11,481 nucleotides of DNA, taken from contig JAFQWT010000048.1 in NCBI GenBank assembly GCA_017407375.1, forward strand, positions 1 through 11,481, given 5' to 3'. Under the pieces are notes generated by a model. The model was not told the DNA's origin and made no database searches. It worked only from the letters and a program-made list of their open reading frames with translations. Below are positions 1 through 5,899 of this stretch, in pieces (position 1 is the first letter of the stretch; every line of letters begins with the position of its first letter). The translations under genes were made by a program, and so were the position numbers. The stretch comes from Clostridia bacterium (GTDB lineage Bacteria > Bacillota > Clostridia > Oscillospirales > CAG-272).

Positions 1-39
1 AGGCACCCCACGGGGTGCCTTTTCTATTGCCGCTCTTGC
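1..39. repeat. 39-bp direct repeat, copy 1 (contains terminator-like hairpin)
   Basis: This stretch is identical over 39 bases to 132-170; the identity ends at 40/171. It contains the inverted repeat GGCACCCC-AC-GGGGTGCC followed by TTTT. The window starts inside it, so the unit may extend further left. The 131-bp spacing and the 92 bp of unrelated sequence between copies (40-131) suggest a repeated intergenic unit, not a simple duplication of the spoIVB end. Copy 1 is not followed by any recognisable gene end. Confidence 0.9.
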
Positions 40-131
40 CCACTCGACGTATGCTCATGCGCCTTCGGAGCAAGACCGCCAATTTCTTCTCGATTTCTGC
101 TCCGTGAGCCCTTGGCACGGCATAACCGAAA
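40..131. other. spacer between the two 39-bp repeats
   Basis: Ninety-two bases with no supportable gene. Short open frames occur, but they have no ribosome binding site and run into the repeats. A weak inverted repeat CCGTG (102-106) / CACGG (116-120) with a 9-nt loop is visible. It may be part of a dispersed intergenic element together with the flanking repeats; that is inference. Confidence 0.4.
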
Positions 132-154
132 AGGCACCCCACGGGGTGCCTTTT
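129..154 (-). terminator. Rho-independent terminator of spoIVB
   Basis: AAAA (129-132), stem GGCACCCC (133-140), AC loop, stem GGGGTGCC (143-150), TTTT (151-154). Read on the minus strand it is a GC-rich 8-bp stem, extended by A-T pairs and ending in a short T run, starting about 17 bases after the spoIVB stop codon. The structure is symmetrical, so it could also stop plus-strand transcription. Confidence 0.75.
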
Positions 155-170
155 CTATTGCCGCTCTTGC
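132..170. repeat. 39-bp direct repeat, copy 2
   Basis: Second exact copy of bases 1-39. Its right end is immediately followed by the stop codon of spoIVB (TAA on the minus strand, 171-173), so the 3' untranslated tail and terminator of spoIVB are made of this repeat. Confidence 0.9.
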
Positions 171-1379
171 TTACGCCGCCCGCCTTGCCTCCTCGGCTAC
201 CGAGAGCATATTCTCAATGAAGATCCCGTACCCCGCCGTCGGGTCCGAGATCATCACGTGGGTGACGGCGCCGATGAGCTTCCCGTCCTGGAGGATCGGG
301 CTACCGCTCATCCCCTGAACGATGCCGCCCGTCCTTTCGAGGAGGCGCGCATCGGTCACGCGGATGCAAAAGCTTTTGGTGCTGCCGCCGTCCTTGCGGA
401 TCTCGGTGATCTCAATGCCGTATTCCTCGCACACCCCGTCCGAGAGGGTGCAGCGGATGCTGGCCGCCCCCACGTGTACGGAGGAGGAAAGGCCGATGGG
501 AATGGGCTCCGAGGCGGGCGCCTCCGCGGCCAAAATGCCGAACACGCCGCAGTCGGTGTTGGAGAGCAGGGTCCCCGTTTTTTCGTCCGTCAGGTGGCCG
601 CGCAGCTCCCCCGGGGTGCCGGGCACGCCCGCCACCACCCCGCTGAGCGCAACGCCGGTCACCGCCCCACGCTCGATCGGCAGGAGGGCGGCGGTCTCGC
701 TGTCGTAAACGCCGTGACCAAGGCCACCAAACGCCCCCGTCTCGGGGTCGATGAAGGTCACCGTCCCGATGCCCGCTGCCTGGTCCTTGACAAACAGCCC
801 CGCGCGGTAGGCACCTGCCGCCACCGAAAAGACGGGAGTGAGCGAGAGCGTTTGGGTCCTCTCCCCCCGCTTGACGGTCAGGGAGAGCGCCCTCCCCTCC
901 GAGGCGGCCACAGCGCGCGATAGCTCCTCGGCCGTGGTGATCCTCGCGCCGTCCACCGCGGTGATGAGGTCGCCGCAGAGGAGGCCTGCCTCGCGCCCCG
1001 GGCGGTGCTCCCGCCCGTCCTGCCCCCCAACGGCGGTGAGGGAGGTGACCATCGCTCCGCCAAGGCGGATGCGGAGGCCGAACACGCCGCCCCCGGGGCA
1101 AAGCTCCCTTGCCTCGTAGCTTTGGATCTTCACCCGCTTGACGGGTAAAACGCCAAAGAGGCGCGCCGTGGCCGTTTGGGTCGTGACCGCTCCCCGGCTC
1201 TCGCCCTCGCCCTCGGGACAGAGGGTGATGCCTGCGGGAACGGAGGGCTCCTCGCCCCGGAAGACCGAGACCGCGCTCGGTATATACGCGTCCGCCACCC
1301 GCGCCACCCCCGCTATAAGTAAAAGCGAGAGAAGCAGAAGGAGGGCGCCGCAGGAGGAAAGTTGTTTCAGTAGCTTCAT
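171..1379 (-). CDS. spoIVB: SpoIVB stage IV sporulation signalling peptidase (S55 family)
   Basis: A 402-residue protein with an N-terminal signal/anchor (MKLLK, then a leucine-rich helix at about 11-30), a PDZ domain (about 105-180, with the GDLITAVDG core) and a C-terminal S55 serine protease domain. The catalytic triad is visible: His222 in GGLGHGVYD, Asp343 in VTDARLLERTGG and Ser358 in QGMSGSP. Asp and Ser are 15 residues apart, as in Bacillus subtilis SpoIVB (D363/S378). In the known family SpoIVB is secreted from the forespore and cleaves SpoIVFA, which triggers SpoIVFB processing of pro-sigma-K; some clostridia use it differently. The start at 1379 has a modest AAAGG at 1393-1397. A terminator separates it from the upstream gene, so it needs its own promoter; no clear sigma-F/G site was seen in 1380-1461. 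The usual neighbours recN and spo0A are not here. Confidence 0.95.
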   Translation of the reverse strand: MKLLKQLSSCGALLLLLSLLLIAGVARVADAYIPSAVSVFRGEEPSVPAGITLCPEGEGESRGAVTTQTATARLFGVLPVKRVKIQSYEARELCPGGGVFGLRIRLGGAMVTSLTAVGGQDGREHRPGREAGLLCGDLITAVDGARITTAEELSRAVAASEGRALSLTVKRGERTQTLSLTPVFSVAAGAYRAGLFVKDQAAGIGTVTFIDPETGAFGGLGHGVYDSETAALLPIERGAVTGVALSGVVAGVPGTPGELRGHLTDEKTGTLLSNTDCGVFGILAAEAPASEPIPIGLSSSVHVGAASIRCTLSDGVCEEYGIEITEIRKDGGSTKSFCIRVTDARLLERTGGIVQGMSGSPILQDGKLIGAVTHVMISDPTAGYGIFIENMLSVAEEARRAA

Positions 1380-1461
1380 GGTATGCGTGCCGCCTTTCGT
1401 GATTTCTCAATTAATTTGTACGCGGAAAACGGCATTTATGTGCCACGGCGGGCAAAAGAAA
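1380..1461 (-). other. spoIVB upstream region
   Basis: Intergenic DNA between the upstream operon's terminator and spoIVB. It must contain the spoIVB promoter if the terminator is efficient. An AT-rich patch (about 1405-1437) holds fragments resembling forespore-type elements (ACATA, CGTACAA), but their spacing is too short for sigma-F or sigma-G consensus promoters and I do not call one. Confidence 0.35.
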
Positions 1462-1493
1462 GTGGCAGAATTGCCAAGGAGGCATTCTGCCAC
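1453..1493 (-). terminator. Rho-independent terminator of the foldase/HATPase-like operon
   Basis: Inverted repeat GTGGCAGAA-TTGCC (1462-1475) / GGCATTCTGCCAC (1481-1493) with one bulged base and an AAGGA loop. On the minus strand it is followed by TTTCTTTT (1454-1461). It begins 7 bases after the stop codon at 1500-1502. Confidence 0.85.
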
Positions 1494-1499
1494 AAACGG

Positions 1500-2171
1500 T
1501 CAGTAAAAATAATAACGGGGAAGGAAAAAGGCGCGGCGCAGCCAGGGAGACGAGGTGGCCGCGGTGGTGATGACCTCGGGCCGGCGGCAGGGGAGAAGAA
1601 AGGCGACCGTTGCCCCGCCGTCCTTTGTAAGCTCCATGGAAAAGCCCGACAGCGCTGCTATCTTTTTCAAAACGTCCACGCGATGGGGCGAGAGGGCAAA
1701 GGCCACACCCGTGGTCTCCGAGCGCCCGACCGTGAGGGAAAGGCACACGCTCTCATCCTCGGCACGATACGAGACGGTCACGGGGTGAGCGGCGCTGTCG
1801 GCGGCGTGAGCCACGGCCCCAAAGCAGAAAAGGAGCGCGTAGGCCGAGACCGCCACGGTCTCAAGCTCGGCAGGGAGGGTGGCCTCACGGAAGGTGAGGG
1901 CGGGATACTCGGCGGCGTATTCCCGCATCATGCGGTAAAGCGAGGGGAAGTGCGCCGTCACGTGCTTTTCCCGCTCCCGCTCGGAGGCCGAGGCCAGATC
2001 GTCAAGGATCAGGGCGGCCAGCGCGTCCGCCTCCTGCTCCTCCGCCGTCAGGGGGAAGGTGGCATCGGCCGCCACGCGGGCGTCCCAGGTGGTGTCCTCC
2101 GTGGGGAGGGTGCGGCCCTTGTCCCCGGCCAGCGGGGCGCCGCTCAAAAAGGAATAGGATGCTTGTGTCAT
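1500..2171 (-). CDS. Unknown protein, resembles a degenerate GHKL/HATPase domain
   Basis: A 223-residue soluble protein of no certain family. Residues about 100-194 follow the order of a histidine-kinase-type ATPase domain. A helix (AYALLFCFGAVAHAADSA, 110-127) sits where the N box would be. A beta strand follows (HPVTVSYRAEDESVCLSLTV). The last helix-strand-strand ends in KKIAALSGFSMEL and GGATVAFLLP, like the C-terminal end of sensor kinases. The DxGxG and GxGxG nucleotide-binding motifs are absent, so ATP binding is doubtful. The N-terminal 60-90 region is charged and helical (EEQEADALAALILDDL, then EREREK), as in a dimerisation helix; there is no obvious H box. The start overlaps the upstream foldase stop by ATGA, with AGGAG 4 bases before it, so the two are probably translationally coupled. 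It could be a regulatory or scaffold protein. Homology is inferred by eye only. Confidence 0.8.
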   Translation of the reverse strand: MTQASYSFLSGAPLAGDKGRTLPTEDTTWDARVAADATFPLTAEEQEADALAALILDDLASASEREREKHVTAHFPSLYRMMREYAAEYPALTFREATLPAELETVAVSAYALLFCFGAVAHAADSAAHPVTVSYRAEDESVCLSLTVGRSETTGVAFALSPHRVDVLKKIAALSGFSMELTKDGGATVAFLLPCRRPEVITTAATSSPWLRRAFFLPRYYFY

Positions 2172-3220
2172 GCTTCTCCTAAAATATCCGCTGCTGTCAG
2201 CGTAGAAAAGAATTCGGTGTAAACAATACCTTCCATAAGCTCGGCGGCGATCTCCTCGATCCTGCCGTACATCACCTCGCCAAGGTAGACCTTGGCCAGC
2301 TCCTCGTAGCGCGAGGAGAAGGAGGCGGACTGCTTATCCATACGGCGCAGGACAAATAACCCCTCCGAGCCAAGGTCCATGACCTCGCTGACGCCGCCCG
2401 TCGGCAGGGCGTACGCCGCATCGATCAGCTTGCCGTAATAGGCCCTGTCGAGCGTGTGGCGGCCAATATGGAAGTCGGTGGTCGGCTCCAGCGAATATTG
2501 CAGGGCCTTATAGGGGTCGGTGCCGCGGAGCTTCTGCCGTGCCGATTCCATCAGTGCGAGATTCTCGCTACGGCCGAGCCCCCCCGAATTTTCAAAGCGG
2601 CTCACCCAAAGGATGCGGAGGCAGTCCTCGCTCTCAAAAAAGCTCCGCACGTCGGCCTCGGTGTAGGCGTAGCTCTCGGCGTAATAGTCGGAGAGCGCCT
2701 CCTCGCACTCGGCGTACCGCATCATCAGGCGGTTGACGGCGTCGTTCATGTGGAACTCACGGCGAAGATACGCCAAGTAGTCCTTGTAGGAGTCAAAGCC
2801 GCGGATCTCGTATTCGCCAAAGGTGCCGCCGTCCACACTGGTTTTGATCACCTCGTTCACCGCGGTGTCCATCTCTTCGCTGTAGGGGTCGATCTCCACC
2901 TCACGGCAAAGCGTGAGCATCGCATAGACCGAGGCGATCTCGCGGATGGCAGCGTCCATGACCTCACGGAAGCGCTCGTCTCCCTCCTCGCCCGTAAAAT
3001 AGGCAGCGGAGAAGGAGGGGATGTTCTCACAGCGGTTGTGGAAAAAGGTATAGAGCATCTCGTAATTTACCGTGTCCTCCCCCAGGGTAAAGACGGGCGT
3101 TGCCTCAAGCTCCGTGGAGTCCACGGGCTTGTAATAGCCGTCCCCGCAGGCGGTGAGGGACACAAGGATCAGGCAAAGGGCCAAAAGGAGAGCCATTGCT
3201 TGGTTACGGCGGTGTTTCAT
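2168..3220 (-). CDS. Parvulin/SurA-like foldase lipoprotein
   Basis: A 350-residue lipoprotein: short basic N terminus (MKHRRNQ), hydrophobic segment 8-23 and lipobox SLTAC with the lipidated Cys at 25. It is therefore predicted to sit on the outer face of the cytoplasmic membrane. The long helical region 50-185 resembles SurA/PrsA N-terminal chaperone domains (VNYEMLYTFF, SYKDYLAYLRREF, LSDYYAESYAYTEADVRSFFE). Residues about 195-295 resemble a parvulin fold, ending in AAYALPTGGVSEVMDLGSEGLFVLRR, similar to the usual LxxGEVS...G.HIIxV pattern. The histidines typical of active parvulins (RHIL and GxHI) are replaced (RILW, GLFVL), so it may be chaperone-only. The start is set at 3220 by AAGGA 7-8 bases upstream; an earlier in-frame ATG at 3280 overlaps the promoter and is rejected. 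First gene of a two-gene operon. Confidence 0.85.
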   Translation of the reverse strand: MKHRRNQAMALLLALCLILVSLTACGDGYYKPVDSTELEATPVFTLGEDTVNYEMLYTFFHNRCENIPSFSAAYFTGEEGDERFREVMDAAIREIASVYAMLTLCREVEIDPYSEEMDTAVNEVIKTSVDGGTFGEYEIRGFDSYKDYLAYLRREFHMNDAVNRLMMRYAECEEALSDYYAESYAYTEADVRSFFESEDCLRILWVSRFENSGGLGRSENLALMESARQKLRGTDPYKALQYSLEPTTDFHIGRHTLDRAYYGKLIDAAYALPTGGVSEVMDLGSEGLFVLRRMDKQSASFSSRYEELAKVYLGEVMYGRIEEIAAELMEGIVYTEFFSTLTAADILGEA

Positions 3221-3246
3221 AAGAGTTCCTTCCGTATATAGATATT

Positions 3247-3261
3247 CCGCGCGAGGCGCGG
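3247..3261 (-). other. 5' UTR hairpin of the foldase operon
   Basis: Perfect GC-only stem CCGCGC-CTC-GCGCGG on the minus strand, between the predicted transcription start (about 3272) and the ribosome binding site (about 3226-3232). It could stabilise the mRNA 5' end or influence translation. There is no T run after it, so it is not a terminator. Confidence 0.5.
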
Positions 3262-3278
3262 TATTTATACGTACCAAC

Positions 3279-3287
3279 ATTATACCA
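3279..3287 (-). promoter_or_regulatory. Extended -10 sigma-A promoter of the foldase operon
   Basis: On the minus strand TGG-TATAAT (TATAAT at 3279-3284, TG two bases upstream). The -35 region at 17 bp is AT-rich and weak, which is tolerated by extended -10 promoters. The upstream DNA is A/T-rich (3288-3315). Confidence 0.75.
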
Positions 3288-3345
3288 TGTTTTTGTTAAT
3301 TTTATATGAATAAATCAAGGAAGCGTGCCGTATTGCACTTTTTTC

Positions 3346-3374
3346 TTGCAAAGTGAGCGGCGATATGCTATACT
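3346..3374 (+). promoter_or_regulatory. Sigma-A promoter of hprK
   Basis: TTGCAA (3346-3351), 17-bp spacer, TATACT (3369-3374), with TG at 3366-3367 giving an extended -10 element. The transcription start is expected near 3381, about 28 bases before the ATG. Confidence 0.8.
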
Positions 3375-3408
3375 TAGGGGGAAGAATAACAAAAAAGGAG
3401 ACAAACCT

Positions 3409-4356
3409 ATGGAAGCGTTTCAGAGCGAGGAAGGATACACCATATCGCTGGCCGACACCGTCAAGGAGCTGGGCCTTCGCGCGGCGTATCTGCCAAGGCC
3501 CGCGGAGGAGATCCTGCTTTCGGTGCCGCGCATCAACCGCCCGGGGCTTCAGCTGGCCTCCTTTTACGATTATTATGAGGCCGAGCGTGTGCAGATCTTC
3601 GGTAAGAGCGAGATGAACTATCTCAACCGCATGGAATCGGCCCACCGCTACGCCTGCCTTGACGAGTATTTTGCCACCCACCCCGTGGCCGTGGTCATCA
3701 CCTCCGGCCTTGCGCTGGATGCGGAGGGGCTGGCCCTGGCCGAGCGCCACGGCGTTCCCGTCCTTCTGACCGAGGAGCGCACCAGTGAGTTTATGGCTGC
3801 CCTCATTGCCTTTTTGAACCTGCAGCTGGCCCCGCGCCTGACCCGCCACGGCGTTCTTGTGGAGGTGTACGGTGAGGGCGTTCTGCTCCTTGGTGACAGC
3901 GGCGTCGGTAAGAGTGAGACGGCCATTGAGCTTGTCAAGCGCGGCCACCGCCTGATCGCGGACGATGCCGTGGAGATCAAGCGCGTGTCGGCCAAGACCC
4001 TGGTCGGCCAGGCGCCCGAGATCATCCGCCATTACGTGGAGCTGCGTGGCATCGGTGTTGTGGACGTGCGCCGCCTTTTCGGTATGGGCGCCGTCAAAAA
4101 CTCCGAGAAGATCGACCTCATCGTCAACCTTGAGCCGTGGGTGCAGGGGAAAATGTACGACCGCCTCGGCATTGACGAGGAGCGCACCGAGATCCTCGGT
4201 ATCTCGATCCCCTCTATGACCATTCCCGTCCGCCCCGGGCGCAACCTCTCCATCATCATTGAGGTGGCCGCCATGAACAACCGCCAGAAGAAGATGGGCT
4301 ACAATACGGCGGCGGAGTTCAACAAGAGGATCATGGACTCTCTTGCGGGTAAATGA
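3409..4356 (+). CDS. hprK: HPr kinase/phosphorylase
   Basis: A 315-residue protein of usual family length. It phosphorylates HPr on Ser46 using ATP or pyrophosphate and reverses the reaction, and is the sensor for CcpA-type carbon catabolite repression in Bacillota. The N-terminal domain is about 10-135. The C-terminal kinase domain has catalytic His147 (TRHGVLVEVYGEGVLL), Walker A GDSGVGKSE (162-170), Asp185-Asp186 in RLIADDAVEI, the HprK signature VELRGIGVVDVRRLFG (210-225) and the C-terminal loop PVRPGRNLSIIIE (273-285). The start at 3409 has AAGGAG at 3395-3400 with 8-base spacing. The in-frame ATG at 3325 lies upstream of the -35 and is rejected. It is a single-gene unit with its own promoter and terminator, not in the hprK-rapZ/whiA clusters seen in many Bacillota. 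Confidence 0.98.
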   Translation: MEAFQSEEGYTISLADTVKELGLRAAYLPRPAEEILLSVPRINRPGLQLASFYDYYEAERVQIFGKSEMNYLNRMESAHRYACLDEYFATHPVAVVITSGLALDAEGLALAERHGVPVLLTEERTSEFMAALIAFLNLQLAPRLTRHGVLVEVYGEGVLLLGDSGVGKSETAIELVKRGHRLIADDAVEIKRVSAKTLVGQAPEIIRHYVELRGIGVVDVRRLFGMGAVKNSEKIDLIVNLEPWVQGKMYDRLGIDEERTEILGISIPSMTIPVRPGRNLSIIIEVAAMNNRQKKMGYNTAAEFNKRIMDSLAGK

Positions 4357-4388
4357 AAAGAAAAGGCCTCGGTGAGGCCTTTTCTTTT
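4356..4388. terminator. Bidirectional terminator between hprK and the permease gene
   Basis: Perfect 15-bp inverted repeat: left arm 4356-4370 (AAAAGAAAAGGCCTC), loop GGT, right arm 4374-4388 (GAGGCCTTTTCTTTT). The GC core is GGCCTC/GAGGCC with A-rich and T-rich flanks on both sides, so it can end transcription of both convergent genes. The last base of the hprK stop codon is the first base of the left arm. Confidence 0.9.
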
Positions 4389-4392
4389 TTCT

Positions 4393-5826
4393 TTATTCCT
4401 CGGTCTCCTCGGCGGGCTCTGCCGCGGGGCGTGCCTTTTTGAGGATCTTATACTTGAAGGTATCCGAGAAGAGGAAGCCGACAAGCGTAACGACCGCAAA
4501 GATGATGAGGTAGAAAAGGACGGGGAAGGTGAAGCTGTCCGAGCTCCGGAGGGGAGTAACGCCGTGCGCCCAGACGGCGGCAAACACCATGAAGGCACAG
4601 GCGAGAATGGCAAAGGAGGGGAGAACGAATCTCTTGAAGACGGGGAGGTCCTTTTCCTTCTTCATCCACAGAATGAACATCGGGATATAGAAGGCGTAGA
4701 TGGTGACGATGGGAAGCTCGGACGAGTCAAAGTTGAAAAGCCCGAACCAGAGGTCGGGAGCCAGGTTGGCCCCGTAGAAGTAGAGGAGCCAGGCCGCACA
4801 CACGAAAAGGCCGAAGATCGAGGAGTTGTGCGCCACGTTGGTGGCCTTGTCGATCTGGCGGAAGGTCTTGGGGGCGAGGCCCTCGTTACGGGAGGCAATG
4901 GCGTACATACCGCGCGTGGCACCCACCATCAGGCCGTTGAGCGTGCCAAGGCAGGAGATGACGATGCAAATGTTGAGGAAGGTGCCGCCCACCTTACCGA
5001 AAACGTTCGAGAAGGCCGTGGTGGCGCCCTCTTGGATCAGCACCTCGGTGGAGGCGCCGCCCGCCACGCCGATATAATAAAGGATATACGCCGCCACAAC
5101 GATCGCCGCACCGATGACCAGTGCAAGAGGCAGGTTCTTCTTCGGGTTCTTCAGCTCGGCGTTGATCGAGGTCGCCACGATCCAGCCCTCGTAGGCAAAG
5201 ACGGTTGCCACCACGGCGGCAAACAGACCGCCGCCAACGCCGCCCACGGCCTCACCGACCACGGTGGTGAAGTTCTCACCGAGGGTACCGCGGAAGGCAC
5301 CCACGATCGTACCGACGATGGCCATCAGCGTGATGGGAATGAGCTTGATGACGGTGGCGCTGACCTGGAACTTACCCGCCACCTTCGGCGAGAGGGCGTT
5401 GATGGCGTAGGAGGCGACAAGGAAGAAGCCCGCAAGCGCCATGACCTGGGGACTGACGAGCGACCAGCCGAACATTACGCCGAAGTAGCGTGCCGAGACC
5501 CAGGCAAGCACCGAGGTCATAGCGGGGTAGTAGATCGTGACCATGAACCAGGCAAGATAATAGCCGTAGCCCCTGCCGCAGGTGGCCTCGGCGTAGTCGA
5601 CAACGCCGCTGACCTTCTCGTACTTGGTCGCCATCACGGCAAACTGCGCCGAGCAGATGATCATGATAAGACCGGTGATGGCCCACGCCGCAATGCCAAG
5701 GGGCATATTGCCGCCCGTGGCCGTGAGGACGTTTTGCGCCTTGAAGAAGACGCCCGAGCCGATGACCGTGCCGACCACCATGCAAATGGCGGTGACAAGG
5801 CCGAATTTGCGCGTTAGCTTTTCCAT
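4393..5826 (-). CDS. APC-family amino acid permease
   Basis: A 477-residue integral membrane protein with about 12 hydrophobic segments, the usual size for the amino acid-polyamine-organocation superfamily. TM1 carries the unwound substrate-binding stretch VGTVIGSGVFF (18-28). TM6 carries VFAYEGWIVATSINAELKNPKKNLP-like sequence (209-233), characteristic of the LAT/SteT-type branch of exchangers and permeases. The C terminus is a short charged cytoplasmic tail (KKARPAAEPAEETEE). The likely role is uptake or exchange of neutral amino acids across the cytoplasmic membrane; the substrate cannot be read from sequence. The start is supported by AGGAG 7 bases upstream (5834-5838), and a sigma-A promoter lies just upstream. 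It converges on hprK and shares its terminator. Confidence 0.93.
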   Translation of the reverse strand: MEKLTRKFGLVTAICMVVGTVIGSGVFFKAQNVLTATGGNMPLGIAAWAITGLIMIICSAQFAVMATKYEKVSGVVDYAEATCGRGYGYYLAWFMVTIYYPAMTSVLAWVSARYFGVMFGWSLVSPQVMALAGFFLVASYAINALSPKVAGKFQVSATVIKLIPITLMAIVGTIVGAFRGTLGENFTTVVGEAVGGVGGGLFAAVVATVFAYEGWIVATSINAELKNPKKNLPLALVIGAAIVVAAYILYYIGVAGGASTEVLIQEGATTAFSNVFGKVGGTFLNICIVISCLGTLNGLMVGATRGMYAIASRNEGLAPKTFRQIDKATNVAHNSSIFGLFVCAAWLLYFYGANLAPDLWFGLFNFDSSELPIVTIYAFYIPMFILWMKKEKDLPVFKRFVLPSFAILACAFMVFAAVWAHGVTPLRSSDSFTFPVLFYLIIFAVVTLVGFLFSDTFKYKILKKARPAAEPAEETEE

Positions 5827-5866
5827 AAGTTTTCTCCTGAAGAAGTATTTTTAGGGTAGCAAGCTT

Positions 5867-5895
5867 ATTTTACATAAAGTGGGGACGTTTGTCAA
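5867..5895 (-). promoter_or_regulatory. Sigma-A promoter of the permease gene
   Basis: On the minus strand a consensus -35 TTGACA (5890-5895), 17-bp spacer and -10 TAAAAT (5867-5872). The -35 lies only 4 bases past the stop codon of the upstream secreted-protein gene. No terminator is visible in 5827-5899, so read-through from the upstream gene is also possible. Confidence 0.85.
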
Positions 5896-5899
5896 GAGA

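Noticed and set aside
1..170. Possible CRISPR array or spacer unit
   Set aside because: Only two repeat copies, each holding a terminator with T run, spaced by 92 bp; no cas genes nearby.
112..318. 68-codon plus-strand ORF spanning the repeat
   Set aside because: Runs through the terminator hairpin and into spoIVB antisense; no SD.
258..923. Plus-strand frames opposite spoIVB
   Set aside because: Overlap the protease domain of spoIVB, have no SD and no recognisable domain.
1405..1437. Forespore sigma-F/sigma-G promoter for spoIVB
   Set aside because: ACATA and CGTACAA fragments occur, but the spacing is about 14 bp or less, shorter than these sigma factors use, and the hexamers have several mismatches.
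3280..4032. 250-codon minus-strand frame opposite hprK
   Set aside because: The plus strand encodes HprK with all catalytic motifs; this frame has none and runs through the hprK promoter.
4372..5817. 481-codon plus-strand frame opposite the permease gene
   Set aside because: Antisense shadow: very hydrophilic Asp/Glu/Gly/His-rich translation, begins inside the terminator and has no upstream signals.
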